DNA from: Saprospiraceae bacterium
GTDB lineage: Bacteria; Bacteroidota; Bacteroidia; Chitinophagales; Saprospiraceae
NCBI GenBank assembly: GCA_020629315.1
Contig: JAHDDO010000015.1
Location: forward strand, 34,594-89,097
Direction of reading: 5' to 3'
DNA length: 54,504 nt
This document shows positions 14,876 through 23,349 of the stretch, in pieces. Numbering within the stretch: the stretch's first letter is position 1; each line of letters starts with the position of its first letter. The notes beneath the pieces were generated by a model, which had not been told where the DNA came from, made no database searches, and saw nothing but the letters and a program-made list of their open reading frames with translations. Position numbers and translations under genes: made by a program.

Positions 14876-16432
14876 TTAATTTAAATATTTGGAAATGGCC
14901 ACAGCCACTCGCTGTCCATCCATACAAGCTGATAAAATTCCGCCTGCATATCCTGCGCCTTCTCCACATGGAAAGAGTCCTTCTAATTGCTCATGCATTA
15001 AGGTATCTTCACTTCTAGGAATTCGAACGGGTGCGCTTGTTCGTGATTCCACACCCACTACATTAGCTTCTTTGGTGTAAAACCCTTTGACATGCTCACC
15101 GATTTTTTTCATCCCTACTACCAATCGTTCATAAACAAATTTAGGAAGAAGTTGATGAAGTGGTGACACATATATGCCGGGTATATACGATGATTTATTC
15201 AATTTCTTTGACAGCTTCCCATCCACAAAGTCTGTCATCCTTGCAGCAGGAGCTTGTTGAGTACCATCACCTGGTAAAAACATGTTTTGCTCGACTATTC
15301 GTTGGAATTCAATATTCATTAGCGGTCCTTTCTGCCCCATTCTTTCCACATCTTCCAACGATATTTCTGTTACAAATCCTGAGTTAGCGAAAGGTGAATC
15401 ACGTCGACTTAGACTCATCCCATTTACTACTATTTCGCCTGGAGCTGTGGCAGCAGGAACAATAAGTCCACCAGGACACATACAAAACGAAAAGACACCA
15501 TGTCCTTCTACCTGTGTCTTAAGACTGTAGCTTGCTGGAGGCAAATTTTGATCGCGCTTCTTTTGATTATATTGAATTTCATCAATTAAACCTTGAGGGT
15601 GTTCAATTCGGACACCTAAAGCAAAAGGCTTAGCCTCAATTTTAATATTTTTCCTATATAATAGTTCATATATATCCCGTGCTGAGTGCCCCGTTGCCAG
15701 CACAAATGCATTTCCTTTAAAAATGCGTCCTTTCTCATCAATGACCTCAACAATCTTATTCTTGATACTTATAAAATCAATGACCTTGGTGTTGAATTTC
15801 ACCTCCCCACCAAACTTCTCGATGGTTTCTCTTATCGCAGAAATTATATTGGGTAGTTTATTCGAGCCGATATGTGGATGTGCATCATACATAATCCGAC
15901 TGTTTGCTCCGTGCTCTACCAATATTTGCAAGATCTCTTCTATATTTCCTCGCTTCTGTGAACGGGTATATAACTTTCCGTCGGAATAGGTACCTGCGCC
16001 TCCTTCTCCAAAGCAATAATTTGAATCTGGATTCACTATACCTTTTTGTTGGATTGCTTTTAAATCTCTACGTCGCTCTCTTACGTCTTTTCCACGATCT
16101 AAAACAATAGGTTTATAACCTAGCTCTATCAACTTAAGCGCCGCGAAATAACCCGCTGGACCCGCCCCGATTACAATAACACTTTCCTTTCCGTGAATTG
16201 GCTTTAATGATTTGAAATATGAATTTGGTTTCGGAAGGTCTTCATCAATATATACATCAAATCGCAGTCTAAATTTGGGTTTATTACCTCGCGCATCTAA
16301 GGACTTTTTAACCAATTGGTATTTCCACTTTTGCTTTTTCTTAAGCTTCGCTTTCTTGTGCAGCAATTCTTCAATAAAGGCTTCATCCTTTATCTTTTCT
16401 GGCTTTACATTTATTTCTACACTTAGTGGCAC
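14876..16432 (-). CDS. FAD-dependent oxidoreductase (COG2509-like)
   Basis: A 518-residue flavoprotein. A small N-terminal domain rich in lysine (1-80) precedes the Rossmann motif VIGAGPAG (87-94). The block CFGEGGAGTYSDGKLYTR is characteristic of the COG2509 group of uncharacterised FAD dehydrogenases, and FPCGEGAGYAGGI near the C-terminus is the second FAD-contact motif. The annotated start is GTG at 16432; the first methionine further in is too far downstream. The reaction is unknown. It is the first gene of a likely operon with the DoxX-like and HAD genes. Confidence 0.88.
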   Translation of the reverse strand: MPLSVEINVKPEKIKDEAFIEELLHKKAKLKKKQKWKYQLVKKSLDARGNKPKFRLRFDVYIDEDLPKPNSYFKSLKPIHGKESVIVIGAGPAGYFAALKLIELGYKPIVLDRGKDVRERRRDLKAIQQKGIVNPDSNYCFGEGGAGTYSDGKLYTRSQKRGNIEEILQILVEHGANSRIMYDAHPHIGSNKLPNIISAIRETIEKFGGEVKFNTKVIDFISIKNKIVEVIDEKGRIFKGNAFVLATGHSARDIYELLYRKNIKIEAKPFALGVRIEHPQGLIDEIQYNQKKRDQNLPPASYSLKTQVEGHGVFSFCMCPGGLIVPAATAPGEIVVNGMSLSRRDSPFANSGFVTEISLEDVERMGQKGPLMNIEFQRIVEQNMFLPGDGTQQAPAARMTDFVDGKLSKKLNKSSYIPGIYVSPLHQLLPKFVYERLVVGMKKIGEHVKGFYTKEANVVGVESRTSAPVRIPRSEDTLMHEQLEGLFPCGEGAGYAGGILSACMDGQRVAVAISKYLN

Positions 16433-16546
16433 GCCCTTTAGATAATTGCTTTTATTGAATTAAACACAAATATGATAATATTGACACAAACGCGCCCTTC
16501 AGAATTAATTTATTTCATATAAGGTTTAGGTATTATGTATAAGTCA

Positions 16547-16554
16547 TACCTTTG
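16547..16554 (+). promoter_or_regulatory. -7 box of the AspT/YidE-type transporter gene
   Basis: TACCTTTG matches TAnnTTTG, 18 bp before ATG 16573; TTTAG at about 16525-16529 is a plausible -33 element. The box overlaps the alternative TTG start at 16552. Confidence 0.6.
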
Positions 16555-16572
16555 GGGTTTAATTCGAAATTA

Positions 16573-18201
16573 ATGACCCAAATCCTTCAGGAAAACCCTA
16601 TTATACTCCTGTTTGTAGTTACTGCTTTAGGATATCTCATTGGCAATATTAAGCTGGGGAATAGTTCTTTGGGAGTAGCAGCCGTACTATTCGTTGGTTT
16701 GGTCTTTGGAGCCATCGACCCAGCATTTAAGCTTCCTAATGAGATCTTTCAAATTGGATTAATCTTATTTATATACGCTATTGGATTATCCTCAGCTCCC
16801 GCTTTCTTTGAATCAATTCGTAGGAATGGTGTACGAGATCTACTTTTCATAATTGCCATGCTTACTTTTTCTTTTGCCTTAGCCTTGTTACTTAGCTTTT
16901 TATTAGGCTTTGATGCGAGTATTATTACAGGTATTTATTCAGGTTCCACTACAAATACACCGGCATTAGCAGGTGCCATTAATTTAGCCATGGAACGGGG
17001 TCTTTCCAATGCTGATCAGATTTCTAATGACATGGTGGTTGGTTATTCATATTCCTACCCAATGGGCATTATAGGTGTCATGCTAGCTATAGGGATAGTC
17101 CGAAGAATCTTTAACGTTGATTTTAACAAAGAAATGAACAGTCTGAAAAATGACTATCCTCTTGGCGAGAACCTTACTTCCAAAACACTAAATATTGAAA
17201 ATACAGACTTGAATGGAGTCACACTTAGAGATCTATTGAAAGGTAAAAAATGGAAAGTGAAATTCGTGCAAGTTAATGATCGTAAACAAGGCATGACTCT
17301 CACTCACTGGTCGTATCAGTTGAAAGCAGGAGATCAAATTATGGTGGTAGGCGAACTAAATGAAATAGAAAAAGTAAAGGATGTTTTAGGCAGCTATTCG
17401 GAAGTAAACTTATCTAAGGATAGGAGACTATTTGATGTGCGAAGGATCTTTGTTAGCAATCCAAAAGTTATTGGAAAACGGGTATCCGAACTCGAGTTAG
17501 ATAAACGTTTTAATGCCATCATTACCAGAATTCGCCGGGGTGATACCGATATGTTAGCCAATGGTAACACAGTTCTTCAGTCAGGCGACAGGATACGATT
17601 TATTGCCAGTCGAAAAGAATTAAAAGCCTTATCTCGGTTTTTTGGTGATTCGTATACTGCAAGTAGTCAGGTCAACTTATTCTCTTTTGGCATAGGGATT
17701 ACATTGGGCCTACTCCTAGGCATGATAACCATCCAGCTTCCAGGTGGCTTAAGCTTTAAATTAGGTTTAGCCGGGGGACCTTTGGTAGTTGCACTCATCT
17801 TAGGTATGCTTCGGAGGACTGGCCCTATTATATGGACACTACCCTATGGGGCTAACGTTACTATACAGCAAATAGGTCTCAGTTTTCTTCTGGCAGCCAT
17901 AGGTGTGAGTTCTGGAAGTACCTTTGTCCAAAACTTAAGCATCGAGGCCTTAGAGATTATGGGTGGAGCAGCCATCATAGCTATTTTTACCACGATTTTC
18001 GCTTTAGTGGTCGGTTATAAACTAGTCAAAATACCATTCAGTATATTACTAGGTTTTGTTTCTAATCAACCGGCCATCTTGGACTTCAATTTAAATATCA
18101 CGAAAAATAAAGTGCCTAATATCGGGTATACCTTAATGATGCCTCTCGCACTAATCCTTAAGATTATCTACGCGCAATTACTATTTATCTTTCTTCAATA
18201 G
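16573..18201 (+). CDS. AspT/YidE-YbjL family transporter with two RCK_C domains
   Basis: A membrane protein of 542 residues. Five or so hydrophobic helices (residues 5-180) and a second similar set (about 370-540) form the duplicated AspT/YidE-YbjL fold. Between them lie two regulatory TrkA_C (RCK_C) domains, roughly 190-360, recognisable by the repeated GDQIMVVG and GDRIRFIAS strands. AspT exchanges aspartate and alanine in Tetragenococcus; substrates of the YidE/YbjL branch are mostly unknown. ATG 16573 is preferred to TTG 16552 because of the promoter. It ends one base before the convergent kdsA stop. Confidence 0.85.
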   Translation: MTQILQENPIILLFVVTALGYLIGNIKLGNSSLGVAAVLFVGLVFGAIDPAFKLPNEIFQIGLILFIYAIGLSSAPAFFESIRRNGVRDLLFIIAMLTFSFALALLLSFLLGFDASIITGIYSGSTTNTPALAGAINLAMERGLSNADQISNDMVVGYSYSYPMGIIGVMLAIGIVRRIFNVDFNKEMNSLKNDYPLGENLTSKTLNIENTDLNGVTLRDLLKGKKWKVKFVQVNDRKQGMTLTHWSYQLKAGDQIMVVGELNEIEKVKDVLGSYSEVNLSKDRRLFDVRRIFVSNPKVIGKRVSELELDKRFNAIITRIRRGDTDMLANGNTVLQSGDRIRFIASRKELKALSRFFGDSYTASSQVNLFSFGIGITLGLLLGMITIQLPGGLSFKLGLAGGPLVVALILGMLRRTGPIIWTLPYGANVTIQQIGLSFLLAAIGVSSGSTFVQNLSIEALEIMGGAAIIAIFTTIFALVVGYKLVKIPFSILLGFVSNQPAILDFNLNITKNKVPNIGYTLMMPLALILKIIYAQLLFIFLQ

Positions 18202-19005
18202 CTATAAAGCCGCTTTAAGGCGTACTAGTTTTTCTAGCAAGTCATTCAACAGGGATAAATCTAACATATTCGCACCGTCACTTTTGGCTTGAGAAGGGTT
18301 TGGATGTGTTTCAATGAATAATCCTGAAGCACCTGTTGCAATGCCTGCTTTAGCAATAGTCTCAATTAACGCAGGCCGTCCACCAGTGACCCCTGAACGT
18401 TGATTTGGTTGTTGTAAAGAATGGGTACAATCCATAATTACAGGAAAGCCCAAAGATTTCATAATCGGAATAGATCTAAAATCTACCACTAAGTCCTGGT
18501 ACCCAAATGTAGTGCCTCGTTCCGTTAACATTACAGACTGATTGCCCGCGTTAGTAACTTTACCAGCAGCAAAACGCATAGCTTCAGCACTTAAAAACTG
18601 TCCTTTTTTGATATTGACGACCTTACCTGTATTCGCAGCCGCTTCTAGCAATGATGTTTGACGGCATAAAAAAGCGGGAATCTGAATAATATCTACGACC
18701 TGTGCTGCCATGACGGCTTCTTCTTCAGTATGAATATCTGTTGTAGTTGGTAAGTCGAAAGATTTTGAAACATTTTCAATGATCCGCAACGCTTTTTCAT
18801 CCCCAATGCCCGTAAAGGATGACCCACTGGATCGGTTAGCCTTTCGATAGGAAGCCTTGAAAATGTACGGTATATTTAGTTTTCTGCAATATTCAGCAAC
18901 TGTTTCTGCTATTCTCATACAGGTATCTTCAGATTCCACAGCACATGGGCCCGCGATTAGAAAAAACTGATCGTCTCGTGTATGTAGTTGCTTATATAAA
19001 TCCAT
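18202..19005 (-). CDS. kdsA: 3-deoxy-8-phosphooctulonate synthase
   Basis: KdsA condenses phosphoenolpyruvate with D-arabinose 5-phosphate to KDO 8-phosphate, the first step to the KDO sugar of lipopolysaccharide. The 267-residue protein has the family's LIAGPCAVES opening (residues 17-26), the KASYRKANRSS substrate motif, and C-terminal FIETHPNPSQAKSDG, all classic KdsA/DAHP-fold signatures. It stands alone on the minus strand between two plus-strand genes and has its own -7 box. Presence of KDO synthesis fits a Gram-negative outer membrane. Confidence 0.97.
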   Translation of the reverse strand: MDLYKQLHTRDDQFFLIAGPCAVESEDTCMRIAETVAEYCRKLNIPYIFKASYRKANRSSGSSFTGIGDEKALRIIENVSKSFDLPTTTDIHTEEEAVMAAQVVDIIQIPAFLCRQTSLLEAAANTGKVVNIKKGQFLSAEAMRFAAGKVTNAGNQSVMLTERGTTFGYQDLVVDFRSIPIMKSLGFPVIMDCTHSLQQPNQRSGVTGGRPALIETIAKAGIATGASGLFIETHPNPSQAKSDGANMLDLSLLNDLLEKLVRLKAAL

Positions 19006-19009
19006 AACT

Positions 19010-19017
19010 CAAAGATA
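19010..19017 (-). promoter_or_regulatory. -7 box of kdsA
   Basis: The minus strand reads TATCTTTG, ending 4 bp before the kdsA ATG, the same geometry as the E1 gene. Confidence 0.5.
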
Positions 19018-19109
19018 AATTTATCCCATTTACAAAGCGCTGAATTTTAGATTCATCCCTCTGATAAGCTTATTCATAGATAAATATGGACTTAGAGTTG
19101 ACAAAAATG

Positions 19110-19117
19110 TACCTTTG
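19110..19117 (+). promoter_or_regulatory. -7 box of yidC
   Basis: TACCTTTG matches TAnnTTTG, 26 bp before the yidC ATG. No confident -33 element was identified. Confidence 0.5.
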
Positions 19118-19143
19118 CGGCCTTAATCAATCTTACGTATTTA

Positions 19144-21042
19144 ATGGATAGGCAGCAAGGTATTGGATTCCTTTTATTATTTGCCATTTTAGTCAGTTGG
19201 TATTTTGTAACGGCACCTAGTGCTGAAGAGATCGAACGGCAACAACGGATACAGGACTCTATCAAACTAGCACAAACTGAACAAGTTGCTTTACAAGAAG
19301 AAACCAAAGAAAAAGTTTCTTCCATACAAACAGAATCAGCACTACAAGTCGATGCTCCACAAGAAACGGTAGAAAATGACAGCTCAGTTGTAGCAAACAC
19401 ACCAACCCCAAAAGTGGCACAAGAGTATACCTTGGAAAACGACAAAATCAAACTTACCTTTTCATCAAAGGGTGGCTTGATTAAGGATGCCATTCTAAAG
19501 GACTACGAAAAGTGGGAAGTAGAAGAAGATAAAAGCACCACTAAGTCTCCGCTTCATTTAATGGAGGATGACAAGAACCGATTTGAATTTCTATTACCTA
19601 CTAAATCACAGGGAAAGGTATCGACTCAGGATCTATATTTTGATGCGCAGACAGCTGAAAACAGCATTACGTTCAAAGCAAAAACAAATACAGGTTCTAC
19701 TATAATCCAACGATATACCATCACGGAAGACTATTTAGTAGATTATGATGTAACTATTGAAGATGGTAATCGATTATTGGATCCAACGGCAGAAGCTATG
19801 GAACTTCGTTGGCATCAATATCTGGATAAAATAGAAAGCAATACAAACTTTGAGAAATTCTATTCGTCTGTTTACTTTAAGGCGAAAGACGATGACTCAG
19901 ATTATTGCAATTGTCGAACGGATGATGAAGAAGAATTAGACAAAGAAAATATTCATTGGGTATCTCATGTGAATCAGTTTTTCAATGCCAGCTTGATTAG
20001 TAAGCAAGCCAATATGAAAAATGGCAAATTTGAAACGCGTCAGTTAGAAGATAGTGATGATCTAAAATTGGTCAAAAGTTCGGTAGAGCTTCCATTAGCG
20101 GGTAATGCTAATCCTAGTTATGCTTTTCAATGGTATATAGGACCTAATGAGTTTAATACACTCCATGCATATGATATTGGTTTAGAAGAAGTGATTCCTT
20201 TCGGACGAAGCATATTTGGCTCAATCAACCGATGGGTTATACGGCCTTCTTTTGACTTTCTTTCTCGATTCATTGGTAGTAAAGGAGTTGTGATCATCGT
20301 CCTTATTTTCATCTTAAAGATGTTATTATATCCACTCATGTTTCGTATGCTTAAATCACAAGCGAAGATGGGTGCTTTGAAACCAGAAATTGAAGAGATC
20401 AAGAAGAAGTTTTCTGATGATCCACAAAAGCAGCAGCTCGAAACCATGAAAATGTATCGGGAATATGGCACATCGCCCTTAGGAGGATGTATGCCTATGT
20501 TGTTGCAAATGCCGATCTGGTATGCCTTGTTCCGATTTTTCCCTGCATCTATTCGATTTAGGCAAGAGCCTTTTTTGTGGGCCAATGATCTTTCTTCGTA
20601 TGATGTGCTCACATACTTGCCTTTTGAGATACCGGCTTTCGGATCTCATTTAAGTCTATTTACTATTCTTTGGGCCTTGTCCACCATAGCTTACACGTAT
20701 TACAATACTAAGCACATGGATATGTCAGCTAACCCTGCCATGAAATATGTTCAGTATTTAATGCCCGTAATGTTCTTGGTATTTTTCAACAACTATGCGT
20801 CGGGTTTGACTTGTTACATGTTCTTCTCAAATTTGATCAATGTAGCACAAACCATCGTTACCAAACGCTTCGTCTTTGACAATGATAAAATTCGAAACGA
20901 GTTGATGTCGGAAAAAAGTAAACCCAAAAAAGCGAAAAGTGGATTCCAACAAAGATTGGAAGAAGCGATGAAGCAACAACAAGAGGTGCAAAAGAAACGA
21001 AATCAACAGGCTGCTAATCAACGAAAGAAAAAAAGAAAGTAG
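19144..21042 (+). CDS. yidC: Membrane protein insertase YidC
   Basis: YidC inserts proteins into the inner membrane, alone or with SecYEG. The 632-residue protein has the Gram-negative layout: N-terminal helix (about 5-22), a large periplasmic beta-sandwich domain (about 90-370), then the conserved five-helix 60KD_IMP core with GGCMPMLLQMPIWYALFRFF. The tail (about 595-632) is very basic and rich in K, Q and R, as expected for ribosome contact. The periplasmic domain has an acidic cysteine-containing loop (DYCNC) that is not usual. gpsA follows 50 bp later on the same strand. Confidence 0.96.
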   Translation: MDRQQGIGFLLLFAILVSWYFVTAPSAEEIERQQRIQDSIKLAQTEQVALQEETKEKVSSIQTESALQVDAPQETVENDSSVVANTPTPKVAQEYTLENDKIKLTFSSKGGLIKDAILKDYEKWEVEEDKSTTKSPLHLMEDDKNRFEFLLPTKSQGKVSTQDLYFDAQTAENSITFKAKTNTGSTIIQRYTITEDYLVDYDVTIEDGNRLLDPTAEAMELRWHQYLDKIESNTNFEKFYSSVYFKAKDDDSDYCNCRTDDEEELDKENIHWVSHVNQFFNASLISKQANMKNGKFETRQLEDSDDLKLVKSSVELPLAGNANPSYAFQWYIGPNEFNTLHAYDIGLEEVIPFGRSIFGSINRWVIRPSFDFLSRFIGSKGVVIIVLIFILKMLLYPLMFRMLKSQAKMGALKPEIEEIKKKFSDDPQKQQLETMKMYREYGTSPLGGCMPMLLQMPIWYALFRFFPASIRFRQEPFLWANDLSSYDVLTYLPFEIPAFGSHLSLFTILWALSTIAYTYYNTKHMDMSANPAMKYVQYLMPVMFLVFFNNYASGLTCYMFFSNLINVAQTIVTKRFVFDNDKIRNELMSEKSKPKKAKSGFQQRLEEAMKQQQEVQKKRNQQAANQRKKKRK

Positions 21043-21092
21043 TCAAGGCTAACTCAATTTCATTATTTAACTTCGAGTTAAATTATTGAAAA

Positions 21093-22121
21093 TTGGCAGC
21101 GTCTGCTTTACAATCTGAATTTGTTGGTGTTATTGGCTTTGGTTCTTTTGGAAAGACCATAGTTAAACTTTTGTCCGCAAACTCTAAGGTGCTCCTTTAT
21201 GTACGGACACCAAGCAAGGTAGACCTTAGCATTATCCATGACACGAAGGAAGATGATGTGGACCTTTATGAGATTGAGGTTACCAATAACCTAGAAGAGT
21301 TATGCCATCGATGCCGTGTAATATTCCCTATGATCCCGGCCAAGAATTCAAGAGCCCTTGCAAAACAAATGAGTCCCTTCATTAACCCGTCCCATTATAT
21401 TATCCATGGCATCAAGGGATTAGACTATCGAAAATTTGATGAGCTTACCATCAAACAAATTCATACGATGAGTCAAGTGTTCTCCCAAGAGACGAACTGT
21501 GTGCGAATCGGTTGTATGTCAGGACCGAACCTATCCAAAGAGATTTTACAAAATCAACCGGCAGGTACTGTAGTGGCTTCTGAATTCGAAGAAGTTATTA
21601 AAATTGGGAAAGACCTTCTGACTAGCAAACGATTTGTAGTCTTTGGATCCAGTCATATTATCGGGACAGAATTAGCAGGTGCGTTTAAAAATATCTTAGC
21701 CATTGGATCCGGTTTATTGACCGGTCATGGCTATGGAAAAAATATTCAGTCCATGTTGATCACCAGAGGTCTACATGAGATCATCATGCTTGGCCAGATG
21801 TTTAATGTAGATAGTTCGGCATTCCTGGGCATTGCGGGTATTGGGGATATCATCGCTACATCTACGAGTGAAAACAGTAGAAACTTTAGATTGGGCATGC
21901 TTATCGCAGGCGGGTTAAGCCTTGACGAAGCCATTGAAAGTATTGGCGAAGTTGCCGAAGGTGTTAATACACTAAAGGTCCTTCATTTAATTTCTAGTGA
22001 GTTAAAATTGCCCCTTCACATTAGTAATATGATCTACTATATCATTCATGAAAACTATCCATTAGAAAAAGCTATAGATAAATTGGTATTTTACCCTGTC
22101 GAAGAAGATGTAGCTTTTTAA
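21093..22121 (+). CDS. gpsA: NAD(P)H-dependent glycerol-3-phosphate dehydrogenase
   Basis: GpsA reduces dihydroxyacetone phosphate to sn-glycerol 3-phosphate for phospholipid synthesis. The 342-residue protein has the dinucleotide motif GVIGFGSFG (12-20), SGPNLSKEI and the catalytic-lysine segment GAFKNILAIGSGL. It must start at a non-ATG codon: TTG 21093 is preceded almost at once by an in-frame TGA, and no ATG lies before the Rossmann motif. It is probably co-transcribed with yidC, and sbcD starts 1 bp after its stop. Confidence 0.92.
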   Translation: MAASALQSEFVGVIGFGSFGKTIVKLLSANSKVLLYVRTPSKVDLSIIHDTKEDDVDLYEIEVTNNLEELCHRCRVIFPMIPAKNSRALAKQMSPFINPSHYIIHGIKGLDYRKFDELTIKQIHTMSQVFSQETNCVRIGCMSGPNLSKEILQNQPAGTVVASEFEEVIKIGKDLLTSKRFVVFGSSHIIGTELAGAFKNILAIGSGLLTGHGYGKNIQSMLITRGLHEIIMLGQMFNVDSSAFLGIAGIGDIIATSTSENSRNFRLGMLIAGGLSLDEAIESIGEVAEGVNTLKVLHLISSELKLPLHISNMIYYIIHENYPLEKAIDKLVFYPVEEDVAF

Positions 22122-22122
22122 C

Positions 22123-23349
22123 ATGAAAATCCTCCATACCGCTGATTGGCATTTAGGTAAAGTTTTGCACAAGCAAGAATTAAAGGAAGACTTTGATCTT
22201 TTCTTTGATTGGTTAATACAGCTTATACGAAAAGAAGCTATTGATGTGCTATTAATCAGTGGCGATATTTTTGACATTGCTAACCCATCAATCCAAGTCA
22301 GGCGAAGGTATTATGATTGCTTAAAAGCTTTTACAAAACTTGATCTTGAAGTGGTCATTACCGGAGGTAATCACGATTCCGTAGGTATGCTTGAAGCACC
22401 AAAAGATCTTCTTGAGATGATGAATATTAGGGTGATAGGTGGTGCAAAAGAAACCATAGAAGACGAACTTATCAAGATCGACAAGGCGAGTACTAAAGAA
22501 TCAATCATAATAGCCGCTGTTCCTTTTTTGCGTGATCGAGATGTACGTAAGCAAGGGCGATCGGAGGATCAGAATGATCGAACTAAAGCCTTACAAGCCG
22601 GCATCGAAAATCATTATGCCGAATTAGCTGCCATAGCCAAAGAAAAATATCCCCTAATACCAGCTATAGCTATGGGACATCTCTACGCACGAGGCTCACA
22701 AATTTCTGAAAGTGAACGCGAAATTCACTTAGGCAATGCCGCAATGATAGAGTCTAAAATATTCGATCCCTATTTTGACTATGTAGCCTTAGGCCATATC
22801 CACAAACCTCAAATAATAGGAAAGGACGAACGGGTTCGGTATTCAGGTTCTCCTATACCATTAAGCTTTTCAGAAAGAGAAGATAAGAAGACGGTAATTG
22901 TCATAGATGTTCAAGGCAAAAAGGATATTGCTATCCAATCCCATCTTATCCCTTGCCAGCGTAAACTTAAAAAGATAAAAGGGACCTTTCAAGAAGTAAG
23001 TCAAGCCTTACTGGCTATAAAAAAAGATACTGCTTTAGTACCCTTTATTGAGTTGCTTATCCAAGAAGCACAATATCGCGCTGATCTAATCCCTGAAGTC
23101 AATGAACTATTAAGCAAGGTGAATCAAGAGGACAACTATCTGGTGCTGAAGCACAAGATCGAATTTCTGGACACCATAGATGACACAGCTAAATTATTCA
23201 CTATAGGCAGTCAAATTGAAGATTTAGATCCGAGTGATGTTTTTGAAAAACGTCTAGAAGGCCAAGATATTTCTGACGATAAAAAAGATAGACTGCGCCA
23301 AGCGTTTGCCTCTATAATTGACGAAATCCATCAAATAGAACGGAAATGA
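22123..23349 (+). CDS. sbcD: Exonuclease subunit SbcD (Mre11-like nuclease)
   Basis: SbcD is the metallophosphoesterase half of SbcCD, which cleaves DNA hairpins and protein-blocked ends. The 408-residue protein shows the metal-binding motifs in order: DWH at residues 8-10, GDIFD at 47-51, GNHD at 82-85, and later GHLYARG and LGHIHKPQ. It starts 1 bp after gpsA, and its 3' end overlaps sbcC by 4 bp (ATGA), so the pair is translationally coupled. Confidence 0.96.
   Translation: MKILHTADWHLGKVLHKQELKEDFDLFFDWLIQLIRKEAIDVLLISGDIFDIANPSIQVRRRYYDCLKAFTKLDLEVVITGGNHDSVGMLEAPKDLLEMMNIRVIGGAKETIEDELIKIDKASTKESIIIAAVPFLRDRDVRKQGRSEDQNDRTKALQAGIENHYAELAAIAKEKYPLIPAIAMGHLYARGSQISESEREIHLGNAAMIESKIFDPYFDYVALGHIHKPQIIGKDERVRYSGSPIPLSFSEREDKKTVIVIDVQGKKDIAIQSHLIPCQRKLKKIKGTFQEVSQALLAIKKDTALVPFIELLIQEAQYRADLIPEVNELLSKVNQEDNYLVLKHKIEFLDTIDDTAKLFTIGSQIEDLDPSDVFEKRLEGQDISDDKKDRLRQAFASIIDEIHQIERK

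Noticed and set aside
20127..20612. 161-codon minus-strand frame inside yidC
   Set aside because: It is antisense to the highly conserved YidC core and shows no domain of its own.
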